Assembly: GCA_024663395.1 (NCBI GenBank)
Contig: JANFAH010000014.1
Coordinates: forward strand, 1,302,001-1,366,000
DNA: 64,000 bases
Direction: 5' to 3'
Source: Pisolithus tinctorius
Lineage: Eukaryota; Basidiomycota; Agaricomycetes; Boletales; Pisolithaceae
Position numbers and translations under genes: made by a program. Shown piece after piece: positions 1 through 12,070 of the stretch. The notes beneath the pieces were generated by a model. That model was not told the DNA's origin. It did no database searches and saw only the letters and a program-made list of their open reading frames with translations. Every line of letters begins with the position of its first letter. Position 1 is the stretch's first letter.

Positions 1-204
1 TCAACTGCCCTATGCTAGCAGGTTCCACTGCCATCCCAGTGTTCTGTGACCAAAACTCATCTGATCTTGGACTCTGTGGGAAGAGATGGATACTTTTAGC
101 AGCAGCAATTACTTGGCTCTCCACTTCCTCCCTGACATGTTTGTCAATGGAATCCACATGAGGCAAAGCCCAAGCTGGGTAGGCTTTACCATGGGAGCTG
201 CTTG

Positions 205-2336
205 TCATCCAATATGTAGAGAACTGCTTGTTGTATTCTCTAATCCACAATGCACAGCACATACAACTCCTCTTGCTGGTGCTGAGAGGATGTGGACACT
301 GAGGGTCCAGAGGAAAGAAAGCATTGCTGAGATAGAGTACCAACTGAATCTCTGCATGAACATGTGTCTTGATGACAACACTCTTTTTCCATTTGTGCTT
401 GTATGGGAATTGTTGGTGGAGTAGTTCTTGGACATTGTCTGGGAAAAGGGTATGATGGAATGCACATTTGATGATGATCTTGTAACCACTCTTGAGTTTA
501 AATATAAATATAGTCTCCAGGCTGTTGGCAGGAGCCTCTAGCCAAAGACATGGGATGCCATTTGGGAAATAATGTTTGGCATAGATGATTAAACTGTCCA
601 CTCCTTGAGAGTACTGGCAAATGTTGTTGATATGATCATGGAGTATTTCCACTGAAGGCTCAGTGGTGGATCTCAGATGCAGAAGCTGAGAACTCTGGAG
701 CATGGATAGAGTGGCCAAAAGGATCACAAAAAAATCCACCAAATGCTGACCAGGATTCTCAATGTTGAGAGTTCAAGCAGTTTCCTGGATGTCTTCCAAC
801 AGATCATGAAGCATCTCTGAAAATGAAGGTACTTGTTGACCATATTTCCATGCACAGTATTCCTTGGAGCCAGGAAACTCTTCAGCAAGGGAGCTGAACA
901 GACCATGGATGCCTAAAATTGTCTGCAGATCTGAGCAGAATTCCTTTAAAGCCTTCAGCAGCTTGGGAATCTGATTCATCATATTCACTTTGCAGTGAAT
1001 GAATAGGAAAGGGAGGATGTTTTTGAAATTTTGTGCTTGTGGAGATGTTATCCTTTTGACCAGTTCCCAGACTGCCTCATGGTCAGTAGCATCAGAGGGC
1101 ATGTTCTTTGCTAGAAGAAGCATGACAAGCTCTCTTTTGTTGAATGAAGTGGCAATGACTTCTCCCCTGGTGCTGCCTGTCAGGGCCACAGCTAGGGTGT
1201 CAAGAATTTGGATCTCTTTGTCCATCTTGTGATCTCTATGAGCACTATTACTTTGTGTGGAGGGGTGGGAGTAGCCCAAGTGTTGCAGAACTCTCAAGTA
1301 CTCTGAAAGTTGTGTTTGGTTCTCCATTCTTGCTTTCAGGTCTGCCTTTAGCGTCAGTATCACCACAAGGGGTTGAATAGCCCACAAACCTGAACAGAGA
1401 ACTAGATACATGGGCCTTGATGTATGCTGGCAGAGGAAGTGGGGATTGACAGCCAACTGCAATGTCTCATGCATTGCCTGTTCCTGTTTTGGCATTCAAC
1501 AGTCACATGTTGAATGTGTCTTGTGAGCCAGACCTTACAACTCAGCACATAGAGTCAACTTAATGAGTAGGCATGTCAATGTCAACAACAAGCTATGCTG
1601 CACTGACTTTTAGGATCATATAGAGACAATGATGGCCATTGGAGACTGTGTCAGAAAAAGGGGTACAATGTCACTGGTACAAACAGATAAAACATCTTTC
1701 AAGTATTGCACAAATTGATTGGAAACATATGTAGGTATATACCACTCATCCATCGCATTCGGGGGCAACATTGTCCAGACAAGTAATGGCATGATGTGCT
1801 GGGCAATCATAAATGTAAGAGTAGTGTGTGGGGTTCTCCAGTTCTGCTAAAATTTTGACAACAGAGGGGAGTTCCTGCATGAACACATGCTCCTTCACAG
1901 TCATCATATCAATTTCCACACCAGACAAAGGAGGGTTAATGAGGAGCTGCCCAGATTGGAGAATGAGGAGGTTGAGCATATACTGCATATCTTGTGCATC
2001 AAAGGCATTGGGATTGAACCTCAAGGCAAAGGTGAACAACTGCAATGCAGTATGTGAGTGTTAGATGTAATGGCATGTCATATGAGTGGAAATGCAATTG
2101 CTGAAGGAAAATAGGGAAAACTCAGGCTCCTCAAGAATCTCTGCAACAGAGTGGATTACCTCATCTATCTTCATCACACTCCCAGAGGCTTCCCAGGCTA
2201 CCAAAGATTGAATGGCATCTTCAGTTAGTTTCATGGACAACTGCTCTTGAGGAGAGGGAGTTGAGGTGAACTGAACCCATTGAGGGATGAGAGTAATCCC
2301 AGGAAACACTAGACACAAATTATTCTTCAGCAACAA
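205..2336 (-). pseudogene. Unrecognised degenerate multi-exon gene
   Basis: Several open stretches on the minus strand look like exons of one decayed gene. They are 2336-2061, 2045-1746, 1495-773 (240 codons without a stop, the longest) and 489-205. The 773-1495 product is soluble and mostly helical in composition, with many Leu, Glu and Lys residues; I see no signal peptide, membrane segment or metal-binding motif. The pieces are in different frames and the spacers contain stops, so either short introns or frameshifts separate them. CpG is almost absent, as in the rest of the old sequence here. I do not recognise the family. It could be a transposon-associated gene or an old host gene. Confidence 0.35.
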
Positions 2337-4682
2337 AACTCAAAGACATCAGACAACATGCCTTCAGCAATGAGGACATCCTTAGTGCCAGCATGTTGTA
2401 ACAGAACCACATCCCAAGCATAAAGCAGTGTCAATCAAATGTCTATATGGTTCATTCATTTCAGAGAAGGCTCCAAGTCTGAGCTTGATATGGTGACACA
2501 AATAAAAGCAGAGGCTGAAGGTGCACAAACATGTTCAGTGAGAGGGACTGATTCAAAATCTGACAACAAGGTATGCCAGTAGCCCCCAGAATCTGCACAT
2601 AACTGGCTGGTTATCATAGTACACCTAGATGTGGAGAAACAGCAGAAGACAAGGGGCAACAGAAGTCAATGTAGTGAAGGATCTGTAGAAGAGCAGAGTT
2701 ATCAAGAGAAAAGGGCTAGGAAGTAAAACAAGGTGAGAGGGCCAGTTATGAACACCAAGGAGGATATGGAGTTGAGTCAGATTGCAAGAGGTTGTTCCAT
2801 AAATGCCATTGATGACCTCATGAAGTTGTTGTTTGACATTTGGTGAGGTGCATACATTATGAATGCCATCCCTGCAAGTGATGTAAGATGAACTCTTCTA
2901 ATGCACAGCAAATTATTTAGCTGATGTCTCACAAGAAAGGAGCAAAAATTGGATCATTGCACAACACATTGATCTTGCTTGTAGAGTGTCCACAATATGC
3001 AAGAAAGTTATGAGCTGAAATGGTTTGTCTAACAGAAGATATGAGAGTTAACAGCTCTATCCCAGTGCCATTGAGATGCTGCACAACATATGGATGCTTT
3101 TTTGCATCTGCATGGGCCAGTGGAGAAGGGATCACTGATCTTGTGTTCATCATCTTGAACTATGGTGGTGACAGCCTGTAGTCACTACTAATGGCACCCC
3201 AAGCTTACTTGGTTCCCCAATACGCAATGAACAAGAGGTCTGAGAATCTTTCAGATCAAACATCACACTGAGTGGACTTGGAGTAGACCTACTTCAAAAG
3301 AAATCTGGACACCTGGAATTTGAGTGGCAAGCTGTCAATCAATCAATCATATATGAGCTGCACAGGTTGCAGCTGTCACATGATCAAATGGCCCATATCA
3401 AGACATAGTCACACATTGTCATTTTGCAGATGTACAGCATGACCCTGCCAATCAGTTTACACTGTACACTGTTCCACTTATTTGCCCAGACATACTCATC
3501 ATTTAGATGTCAAGGCTGTTTGTTACACCATTTGTACTCTTCATGCCCACAACAGGTTTGGGCTTATCAACAGCTTTGTCTTGAATGCAGATACACTAGA
3601 ACCTACAGGGAGGATTGGTGACTCATCAGCCAGCTTGGATGCATAGAGATGCCACTTTGGCATAAATGTATTTGCACTTGTAAGCACATTGAAAGTTGTT
3701 CTGCCAGACCTTCAAGCATCCATGAATGATGGGGGATCCTCTTTGTAATCACTGAAGCAACTGGCAGCTTGCTGCATCACCTGTATTACAGCTGGCACAA
3801 AGTCCTAGAGGCAACCAGCATGCATGCAATTGCCTCAGACCATCCAATCCTCATGCCAGTGCCTGCTGAAGAGTACCCAACCTAGCAGGTAGACTTGTTG
3901 ATACAGTGGACACCTCATCCTTAACATGCATCTGTTCTGCAGGTGTGCATACAAAGGTTACATCTTGCACCTAACTGACCACACACTTACAGCATGCCTA
4001 TGAACTTCACCATTGCCATTGATAATGTGAATGCATCTGTTTAAGGACATACTTGCCAAAATCTATGTTAGTTAAACCACTGGTGTGGAGGGCATTTGAG
4101 AGCTTGTACTTGGACCCTGCATGTTGGTGTTGGTGGTGTCCCTTGAAATAGTTGCACCTGACTACTTGGCTTGCTCTGCAGCCTGAGTGTCAGGCAACAG
4201 CTGGTGTTTTGACATGCCCATTGCTGCATCCAACAGAATCCTAGAATAACATATATTCAGATCAATGCAATCTGCCAGATGATGTTGCCTACCACTGCAA
4301 GTGAGCTTGATCATCATTTAGGTCTGTTAATGGAGGCATAGTTCCTGCTGATGGTGGTGATGTTGCCATGTTCAAGTGCAACTCCACTTACTGACAAGCT
4401 TGGTATTCTTGGAATGCAGCCCACAAGCTGAACTACATGAGATGACATCTCACTTCAGTCAACCCCCCTTGGAGACCTATTGGGTCTGGAGATTTTGATA
4501 TAAGTATTAACCTAGTAGGTGTCATTTTGTTGGGAATTCCCAACTTTTGGGGATTCTCCACCACCATTCCTGGAGATTCTCTCCAGGGCAGCAATTTAAT
4601 ATGGTTGGAGAAAATGTTTTCTCCATAATATACATATATATTATACATCAAATGAAAGGGTAGCTGGGGTCCAAATTAGACT
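2337..4682. other. No confident gene
   Basis: This 2.3-kb stretch is CpG-poor and broken by stops in all frames. The only notable opening is 2929-3153 on the minus strand (74 codons), with no motif I recognise. I see no LTR ends, inverted termini or RNA gene. It is probably decayed transposon or intergenic sequence. Confidence 0.5.
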
Positions 4683-5036
4683 TTCTCCAGGCTAAATAGA
4701 CCTGCTTTCCAGGTTGATCCTGGGCTTTCCCCAGGCTAAATAGACCTGCTTTGCAGGTGAACCTGGGATTTCCCCAGGCCAAATAGACCTGCTTTCCAGG
4801 TGAACCTGGAATTTCCCCAGGCTAAATAGACCTGCTTTCCAGGTGAACCTGGGCTTTCCCCAGGCTAAATAGACCTACATTCTAGGCTGACCTGGGTTTC
4901 CCCAGGGTAAATAGACCTGCTTTCCAGGCAGAAAATGAGCTTCCCATAGGCTAATTAGACCCCTTTCCAGGGTGAACCTGGGTTTTCCCCAGGCTAAATA
5001 GACCCACTTTACCAGGCCATGTCCTGGTGCAGATTC
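4683..5036. repeat. 43-bp minisatellite, about 8 units
   Basis: A core containing 'gctaaatagacctgctttcc' recurs at starts 4691, 4735, 4778, 4821, 4864, 4906, 4950 and 4993, so the period is 42-44 bp. Units carry a few substitutions each. A period of 43 is not a multiple of three, so this is not a coding repeat. It lies 140 bp from a family-B LTR. Confidence 0.9.
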
Positions 5037-5178
5037 TCCATGCATCAGGAAAATAGTGGTTGTTCTAACTTTTCTAATCACAACTTATCTCAGAAAGGTA
5101 GATGTATAAGTGGAATGGATGCCAAGGAACATATAGAGTAAGTGAATTAAGCAAGACACATATGGTTCTATAGAGCAC

Positions 5179-5914
5179 TGTCAAGTCTGAGCCTACTCCA
5201 ACCAACTCTGATGTGTAACCAGGTCTGGAGAGAGGTGTGGAAGCAAGTCTGACACAGATGAATGGAACTCTGACTAGTGGAGGATTGGCAGGGACAAAGT
5301 CAGCTGAGGCAGCAATGGAGCAGAGTGAGGGTGTCAGGTTTAGCTTGTGCACTACCCCCTTGCATGATGTCAGCCCTCATATTTCAGAGGAAAGAGACCA
5401 GACAGATGTTTGGAGATAACTCTGACAGGCAGAAGATGGAGAGAGACGGAGTAGGAACTTTGGTGATATTCATACTGAAGAACAGTGGAGTACTGTACAT
5501 GCTTTTATGCTGCTATGGAGGTACAGTAACTGGAATTGGGACTGACATATGGAGACTCATAAGTTTTCAAGTAACAACTTCCTGGATGCTGAATGAAGGG
5601 AAGATGGAGAACATATGACAGGTAACACAGAACAAGCCAAAAAGGAAACAGTCCAGGTGCTGGACCATGTGGTACACATGCTGCAGAGTACCTGACTGTG
5701 CACTGTCAACAAGAAGTCTGAAAGATGGTCACATGACCTCTTGGAGGATGGTCTGCATGGTCTGATGAGAGACCAGTACAAGGCCAACAGAAGGCAAAGT
5801 GGAGGAGACTTGTAATTGGTAGAGTGCAGGCAGAGTTGGTGCAGAGAGTGTGAATGAGCAGTGGAGTAGGGTGTGGAGTGAGTAGGGACTTAGAGTATAT
5901 GCATGGTTGTGACA
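5179..5914 (-). mobile_element. Solo LTR, family B (Gypsy), old copy
   Basis: On the minus strand this 736-bp block begins TGTCA and ends TGACA like the other family-B LTRs. It contains their shared internal segments (AAATATGAGGGCTGA and a promoter-proximal AGTATGAATATCA). No internal retrotransposon sequence adjoins it. The flanking 5-mers are AGCAC and AATAC. They differ by one G/A and one C/T transition, as expected for an old target duplication that has decayed. The copy is strongly CpG-depleted compared with the copy at 30243. Confidence 0.85.
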
Positions 5915-6074
5915 AATACTATGAATCAAGAGTTACAGTAATATAGTGGCATGAAGATATCAATAAGTCACTTACAGACTACATTAGGACCACAGAAAAA
6001 AAAGTGTGTCAGTAAGACAGCATGAATTAGATGATGTTAGACAATGAGCACTAAAGTGCTGCAAATATTTTGGG

Positions 6075-6385
6075 CATACTCTGAGTGTGTTTGTATGTGC
6101 CTTCCACATCCAATCATGTGCATTCTTAGCAAAGGCTGTCCATCCACCTCTTGGGTTGGAGGGGGTGCATCATAAACCACATGCACCCAACCTTGGCAGT
6201 GGTAGTATCTGAGACCAACTGCAATGTGATAATTGGCACTGTTGTTGGCATAGACTACAAAAATGAGATTGTCTGTGAACTTGTGTGGGGAGGTGTCACA
6301 GTGGGTGAACCCATGGTATGAGACATGCTTGTCATTGAGTGTAAGCTCATGGGGTGTCTCATTGGCATCTAAGATACAGTGTTTT
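6075..6385 (-). pseudogene. Coding remnant, unknown
   Basis: The minus strand stays open for about 100 codons here without an initiator Met. The composition is protein-like, with His, Cys and aromatic residues and a Pro-rich stretch after VVYDA. No family is recognised. It is flanked by non-coding repeats on both sides. It may be an exon fragment of a transposon protein. Confidence 0.3.
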
Positions 6386-6589
6386 GAATTCTCAATATGT
6401 TGTGCAAATGCTCATAGTGCTAGTCACAGTTGAGGTCCTGTCAAAACTGGATCTGGAGGATACCAAATTGATGGTAGCTAGACCCTAACCAAGGAATCTA
6501 CATGGCAATAGAGCCTTGAAATGAGACAGAGAGTTGTAATAGGGGATGATGGACAAGCACACTTGGATCCCCACATTACTGACAGAGAA

Positions 6590-7465
6590 TGTGTGGAGTG
6601 GCTGGCTGAGTGATCAGGCATGCCTAGCCCCTATCTCTGGTCAAGTCTGGTCCTAGTCTGGCCTAGAAAACCTGACTCTGGTCCTAGATAACCCAACTCC
6701 AGCCTAAGTAACTCAAGTCCGATGTTTTACCCCTATCTCCGGTCCATTCCAGCCTCCCAGCCTTGCACTGCTCCACCCTGGTCCTCCCAGGTCCATGTCC
6801 AGGTCACCTGGACATAACTCCAGTCTGTTTTCCATTGTTTGTACTATATTTAGTCTAGTCCTTTCATCTGACTTTTGCTTACTGTACAAACCTGTGTCTG
6901 ACCCCAGTTATGCTGGTCACCCAGACTTTAGCTATTAGTCTCAGCACAGCCTCTATGGCTGTCCTCTCTTGCTAATCATCTTTCTAATAGCTTATCAACA
7001 AGTCCAGCTCTATGTTCATTACCCTGGAGTGGCCTCATGTATTTAACCTCTGTACATACTTCATAGCACCTCAGTCAGAATATCAACTTAGTATTACCCT
7101 TAACTAAGTACTACTCTCCAAGTCTACTCTATAGCTAAGGTCAAGCCTTAAGCTATCCCCAGCCCCTGTCCTGGACCTCTCCCTGGCTTGCACAAGGGTA
7201 CAGTACATAAGCTGGGACCAAGGGAGGTAGATCCAACCCTGGACTGGCTTCCCCCTGTGTGCACTCCAAGACTGGTCAGTTTCCCACACTACCAGCCTTA
7301 TTCCCACACTCCCGGTCTTAAGTCTGGTCATCTGGACTTAACCCCTGACCTCTGGCCTTAACTCTGGTCCAACTGGACTTGGCCCCTGTCTCCTGGCCTT
7401 GACTCTGTCCACCTGGACTTAGCCCCTGTCACCCAGTCTTGAACCCTGGTCACCTGAGGGTAAAC
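6590..7465. repeat. Pyrimidine-rich low-complexity block with 41-bp tandem units
   Basis: The block is rich in CTGGTC, CCCCTGTC and CTGGACTT words on the plus strand. At 7332-7372, 7373-7412 and 7413-7453 there are three clear head-to-tail units of 40-41 bp, each beginning CTGGACTT. Upstream the same words recur less regularly. The block abuts the truncated 3' end of the HET-domain gene, so an expansion or insertion here removed the rest of that gene. Confidence 0.65.
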
Positions 7466-7471
7466 CTGTAC

Positions 7472-9249
7472 TTAACACATGTTCACTCCAAACAGCCCCA
7501 TCAGCAAGTATGTCCAATCTTCCACATGTGTCATCTCCTGCTCAGTTGCCCAGGACATGACTTGTGTGACACAGAGATGTTTGGGAGCTGGGGCACCCAA
7601 CAAAACTTGGCATGAAATTCCCATGATTTTGTCCAACCTGCATGCAAGGTCTTGTTTGTTGCCAATTGACACCCAGTCCCTGTTAAAGAACTCAACTTGC
7701 TTTGGGGCCATGAATTCCTGTAGCATCCAGCCTCACATGAACCACTCTGGCCAGCCATTGGACTAGTCAAACTTGTTCACATCTTGCTTGACAGGGAAGA
7801 CTGACTCATCAACATCATTGAGGTATGCATAACACACCTGTTGAAGGATTAATTATTTGTGAGAGAGAGGTTGGGGAGAACAGCAGAATCTGAAGGGGTG
7901 AGTTTGTCCAGAAGGGCTTCTACAGCCTGAGAAAATGATAGAGGGTGACATCTGGGGACTTCTATGATAGTCTAGGGCTCAACTCAAACTCTTCTCATCT
8001 TGGGGTGACTCATCTATTGTTTTTTAAAAAAGCTAAGTACAGCAAGTACTAGGTAGGGCTGACTAAGCAACCCAAAAAGCGAAAATCTAAGTACCACTAA
8101 CAGAAAAACACCTAGAATGAAAACCAAATAAAACAAACCAAATAAAACAATTGCTCTAGTAGGGAAATTACATTCCCTACACTGTGCATTTTGGCACCAC
8201 CTGTCATGACTGGGCATTCATCCTAAGTCCTTGCTCACTCCACACCCTTTTCTGCCAGTCATTCACTCACTCTGCACCAACTCTGCCTGCCCCCTGACAT
8301 TTATGAGTCATCTCCACTCCAACTACTGTTGGACTTGTACTGCTCTCCTACTGGACCATGCAGGCCATCCTCTGAGGAGTCATGTGACTACCCTTTGGAC
8401 TTCTCCCTGACAGTGCACACACTGCATGGTCCAGCACCTGGACTGTTCCCTTTTTGGGATGTTCTATGTTACCCATTTGTATGTCCTCCATCTACCCTTC
8501 ATTTGTTGTCTAGGAAGTTTTACTTGAAATTTTATGAGTCTCCACATGTCAGTTCCAATTCCAATTACTGTACCTCCATAGTAGTATAAAAGCATGTATT
8601 GTACTCCACTGTTCTTGAGTATGAATATCAACTTAGTTCCTACTCCCTCTGTCTCCATCTTCTGCCTGTCAGAGTTACCTCTGACTTTCCATCTATTCTC
8701 TCCCTCTGAAATACAAGGGCTGAGATCATGCAAGGGGGTAGTGCACAAGCTAAACCCAATGCCCTTACTCTGCTCCTCCTTTACCTTGGTGAACTTTGTT
8801 CCTGCCAACACTCCACCAGTTGGAGTTCAGTTCTACTCTTTTGTGTTGGACTTGCTTCTGAACCTCTCCCCAGACCTTATCTAGCATCAGAGTTGGTCAG
8901 AGTAGGCCTGGACTTGACACCACCAATACATCAAATTGATGGTCTCCAATGGTCCTGAATTGCTCTGTTTGTTGATGCAGCTGGTATCTATCCACAACCA
9001 CTCATAGCCATCCTTCACAGCTTTCTCATAGCCTTTGATGATCTTTTGGTAGCCATTGTGATGCCCTCTCTTCTTCCTCCATCTTCATCAGCCCCTTGTA
9101 GGTCACCTCCAAGTCAACTCCCAGTGGTGTGATAGTATCACATAATGAGTACTTTTGTCATCATGCTCCTCCAGGACTTCACATCTGGGATCAGTCTGTT
9201 GGATGTGTGTTTCCCAGTAGAGAACATCTTTCACATCTAATAACTTCAT
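7472..9249 (-). pseudogene. HET-domain (heterokaryon incompatibility) protein, disrupted
   Basis: The minus strand encodes most of a fungal HET domain, the module that triggers cell death after fusion of incompatible hyphae. The start is the ATG at 9249-9247 (MKLLDVKDVL). Recognisable blocks follow in order: YVILSHHW; GYQKIIKGYEKAVKDGYEWL then WIDTSCINKQ; and, after a solo LTR at 8202-8919, WCQNAQ. An intron of about 340 bp ends near 7839, then come VCYAYLNDVDESVFP, SNGWPEWF, LQEFMAPKQVEFFNRDW and LLMGLFGVNM. In-frame stops interrupt the third block, and the C-terminus is cut off at 7472 where low-complexity repeats begin. No NACHT, NB-ARC or repeat domain remains. The family call rests on several conserved HET blocks in the right order. 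Confidence 0.85.
8202..8919 (+). mobile_element. Solo LTR, family B, inside the HET gene, TSD CCACC
   Basis: This 718-bp LTR begins TGTCATGACTGG and ends ACTTGACA. The perfect 5-bp duplication CCACC lies at 8197-8201 and 8920-8924. Removing the LTR and one CCACC joins the two halves of the HET domain in frame (MYWW then CQNAQ). Inside are a TATA-like element (AGTATAAAAG near 8582) and the family-wide ATGAATATCAACTTAG block downstream. There is no internal element, so the two LTRs of the original insertion recombined to leave this one. Confidence 0.95.
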
Positions 9250-10740
9250 CTTGCAGGTTGATGTGAAGTTCAGCATGACAACAAGTTGATGTACATGTTG
9301 TCTATTAGCCACCCAAGCCTACAGGGTATTCTTCCACCTGGTGGGCTGTGAGTGTAAGGTGAAAGGCAGACAGAAGACTGATGGTCACAGGTCTTAGGGA
9401 GGGACACAGGTGTTTTGCATGGTAATCTATATATTCAGCAGACACATGGAACAGGCACTTCCAATTGGTATGTACATATTGTTTGTTCACTGTTTGGTCT
9501 ATGAAAGCTTATCAAGAACATGAGGCAAGACCTTCTAGGGTCTCCATTATTACATAGCAAGGCTGACCCAACTGTCTACCACCACACCCACAAAGGCAGA
9601 TGAACTATGCAAGCAATCAATTGATGCAAGGAATGTCTATTACTATCATCAGTTTGTAGTTGGGTATGAGTGACATAGGATACAGGCATACACTTGCCAT
9701 CTTGTGGTACCCTAACAAACTAGGGGTCAATCTTTGAGCTGCCAGTATGCATTTGTATGCTCTAGCTGTGTGCAGCAGTGTTATCTTGGTACCCTTTGTA
9801 GGAGTCCCACCTGACAAGGCTAAACTGGGGATAGTATTATTTCATCATTTCTACCTGTGTCTGAATCACATCTGTGCTGCTGTCCCTAAAGTCTCTGGTC
9901 ACAATGATCTGGTCATGAAAGCAAGCTGTTGATTCTGCCTTGACACAGTCACAGCAATGATGATCAGGGTCATAACACCAGGATCTGAGAAGTGTCCATG
10001 GGCAAGGTTCCTCTAGTTGTCTCTGCCAATGATGACCTATGCCTCTTCACCTAGATATGATGGTTGCACATGCTCCACAGAAATGCTTGCAGTGTCAAGA
10101 TGTGGAGTTTGATAACTTGGAGCAGCCTCAGAGTCTGCTGGCCCCTGGTGACATGAAAAATGGTACAGAGTGATTGTGGGTGAACTACAGGCACTGGTAA
10201 GTCTGAGTGCATATACCTCCTCTCAGTGGTGTATGCAAGAAATTAATTCTTACTGTAGGAGATAGTTTTGTTGTTCCCAAGGGTGTCCTCAAGTTTGCTA
10301 TCTCAGGAACCCTCTGCTAAGACACCACTGTCCAACCTTATCCAGGTTTTGAGGTATGTTTCATTATGTCATCATTGGGTTTATCTTACCCCTCCACTGT
10401 AGGTTCTTTTGTGCCAATGATGCCCTTGGCTTGGCTCAAGCATGGTAACTTTTCCTCAAGCACAGTGTCAAGGACCAGTTTTCTGCCCTTTTTTTAATAT
10501 TATGCCATCAGGCATGCTCTGGGCAATGCCTTTCAGTAATTTTGGTATGTACCCCAGCCATAAGGACTCTCAGATCCACCATCAATGATGAATTGACTAT
10601 TCTGCTGCAACAGAGGTACCTTGTGGCACATGATTCAGTCACTTGTAAGCCTAAAAGTGGGTCATCTGACATGTACATTTTGTCCTGAAACTGGGACTAA
10701 CTGACATTGGCTGGTGGTCCCTAGGGGTGTGTAGGCCAGA
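9250..10740. other. No confident gene
   Basis: Upstream of the HET start I find only short openings of up to 66 codons and no motif. A purine/pyrimidine-mixed, CpG-poor sequence continues to the minisatellite. The HET promoter would lie in the first few hundred bases, but no clear TATA box or other element stands out. Confidence 0.45.
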
Positions 10741-10742
10741 CT

Positions 10743-11100
10743 GTGAAGGTGGGGTTGGCCTACATCATAGGATGATGGATTGACTGTCCTGGAAGTGGGG
10801 TCAGCTGACATGACTATAGGATGGATTGATGACCTGGAAGTGAGGTTGGCTGATGCAGCTATGGGATGAATTAGTGACCTGGAAGTGGGGTTGGCTGACA
10901 TGGCTGGAGGGTGGACCCACTGCCTGGAAGTGGGATCAGCTGACCTGGCTAGAGGGTGGACCCACTGCCTGGAAGTGGGGTTGGCCAACCTGTTTGGAGG
11001 GTGGGTCCACTGCCTGGAAGTGGGGTCAGCCAACATGATTGGAGGGTGGACCCACCTCCTGGAAGTGGGGTTGGCTGACATGAGTGGGGCATGGAAATAG
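10743..11100. repeat. 45-bp minisatellite, 8 units, indel-free
   Basis: The word CCTGGAAGTG recurs at 10788, 10833, 10878, 10923, 10968, 11013 and 11058, always exactly 45 bp apart, with a degenerate first unit at about 10743. Because 45 is divisible by three, all open frames read as 15-residue repeats. On the minus strand (10662-11135) the unit resembles PTSRQWVHPPAMSAN; on the plus strand it reads LEVGLADMAGGWTHC. Both strands and more than one frame are open, which follows from the period and is not good evidence for a protein. Unit differences are mostly TG/CA exchanges. Confidence 0.9.
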
Positions 11101-11105
11101 ATAGG

Positions 11106-11388
11106 GCAGAGTTTTAATCCAATTTTGTCATACAATCACTTTCCCACACTCAAAGTGGAGTTTGAATTTCTCATTGATGTGGCTGTGTTTATTATGTACA
11201 CAGCTGTATTCAGCTCAACAAATGGCCCCTGATGGTATTAATATTAATATGCTTACCTAATTAGATGTAGCAGAGTTTCAATCTGATTTTGTCATGACAT
11301 CATTGTGGCTGTGTACCCCATACCATCACTTTCCCACCCTCAAAGCAGAGTTTGAATTTCTCATTGATGTGGTTGTGTTTATTATGTA
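11106..11388. repeat. Imperfect direct duplication, offset ~164 bp
   Basis: A segment starting GCAGAGTTT and containing GAGTTTGAATTTCTCATTGA then TGTGTTTATTATGTA occurs at 11106-11203 and again from 11270 to 11388. The second copy has about 25 extra bases. The second copy ends exactly at a family-B LTR fragment. It could be a remnant of flanking DNA duplicated during insertion or recombination. No coding potential is seen. Confidence 0.7.
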
Positions 11389-12070
11389 TGTCAAGTCCAG
11401 GCCTGCTCTGACCAACTCCAACACTAGACAAGGTCTGGAGAAGGGTTTGGAAGCAAGTCTGACATGAAGGAACAGAACTCCAACTGGCAGAGTGTTGGCA
11501 GGAATGAAGTCCACTGAGACAAAGGTGGAGCAGAGTGAGGGCATTGGGTTTAGCTTGTGCACTACCCCCTTGCACAATCTCAGCCCTTGTATTTCAGAGG
11601 GAGAGAATAGATGGAAAGTCAGAGGTAACTCCGACAGGCAGGAGACAGAGACAGAGGGAGTAGGAACTAAGTTGATATTCATACTGAAGAACATCAGAGT
11701 ATGATACATGCTTTTATACTACTACAGAGGTACAGTAACCAGAATCAGAACTGACATATGGAGACTCATAAATTTTCAAGTAAAACTTCCTAGATGACGA
11801 ATGAAGGGTAGATGGAGGACATATGAACAGGTAACATAGAACAACCCAAAAAGGAAACAGTCCAGGTGCTGGACCATGTGGTGCATGTGCTGCAGAGTAC
11901 CTGACTGTGTGCTGTCAGGGAGAAGTCCAAAGGGTAGTCACATGACCCCTCAGAGAATGGTCCACATGGTCCAGTAAGAGAGCAATACAAGTCTGACAGC
12001 AGTTGGAGTGGAGATGGCTTGTAAATGACAGAAGGTGGGCAGAGTTGGTGTGGAGTAAGCAAATGACCAG
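11389..12070 (-). mobile_element. LTR fragment, family B, 5'-truncated
   Basis: The minus strand matches family B from its 3' terminus (TGTCAAGTCC on the plus strand at 11389) to the GTCATT..CTCACTCC segment near the LTR start. The first ~50 bp of the LTR are missing. The break at 12070/12071 is exactly the 3' end of the family-C repeat. So either C inserted into this LTR or recombination joined them. The missing LTR start is not present beyond the other end of C. Confidence 0.85.

Noticed and set aside
86..424. 112-codon plus-strand ORF near the left edge
   Set aside because: It overlaps better minus-strand openings, has no motif, and its composition fits an antisense shadow of the degenerate gene.
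10662..11135. 157-codon minus-strand 'repeat protein'
   Set aside because: The open frame follows from a 45-bp period; the plus strand is also open in more than one frame, so it is not evidence for translation.
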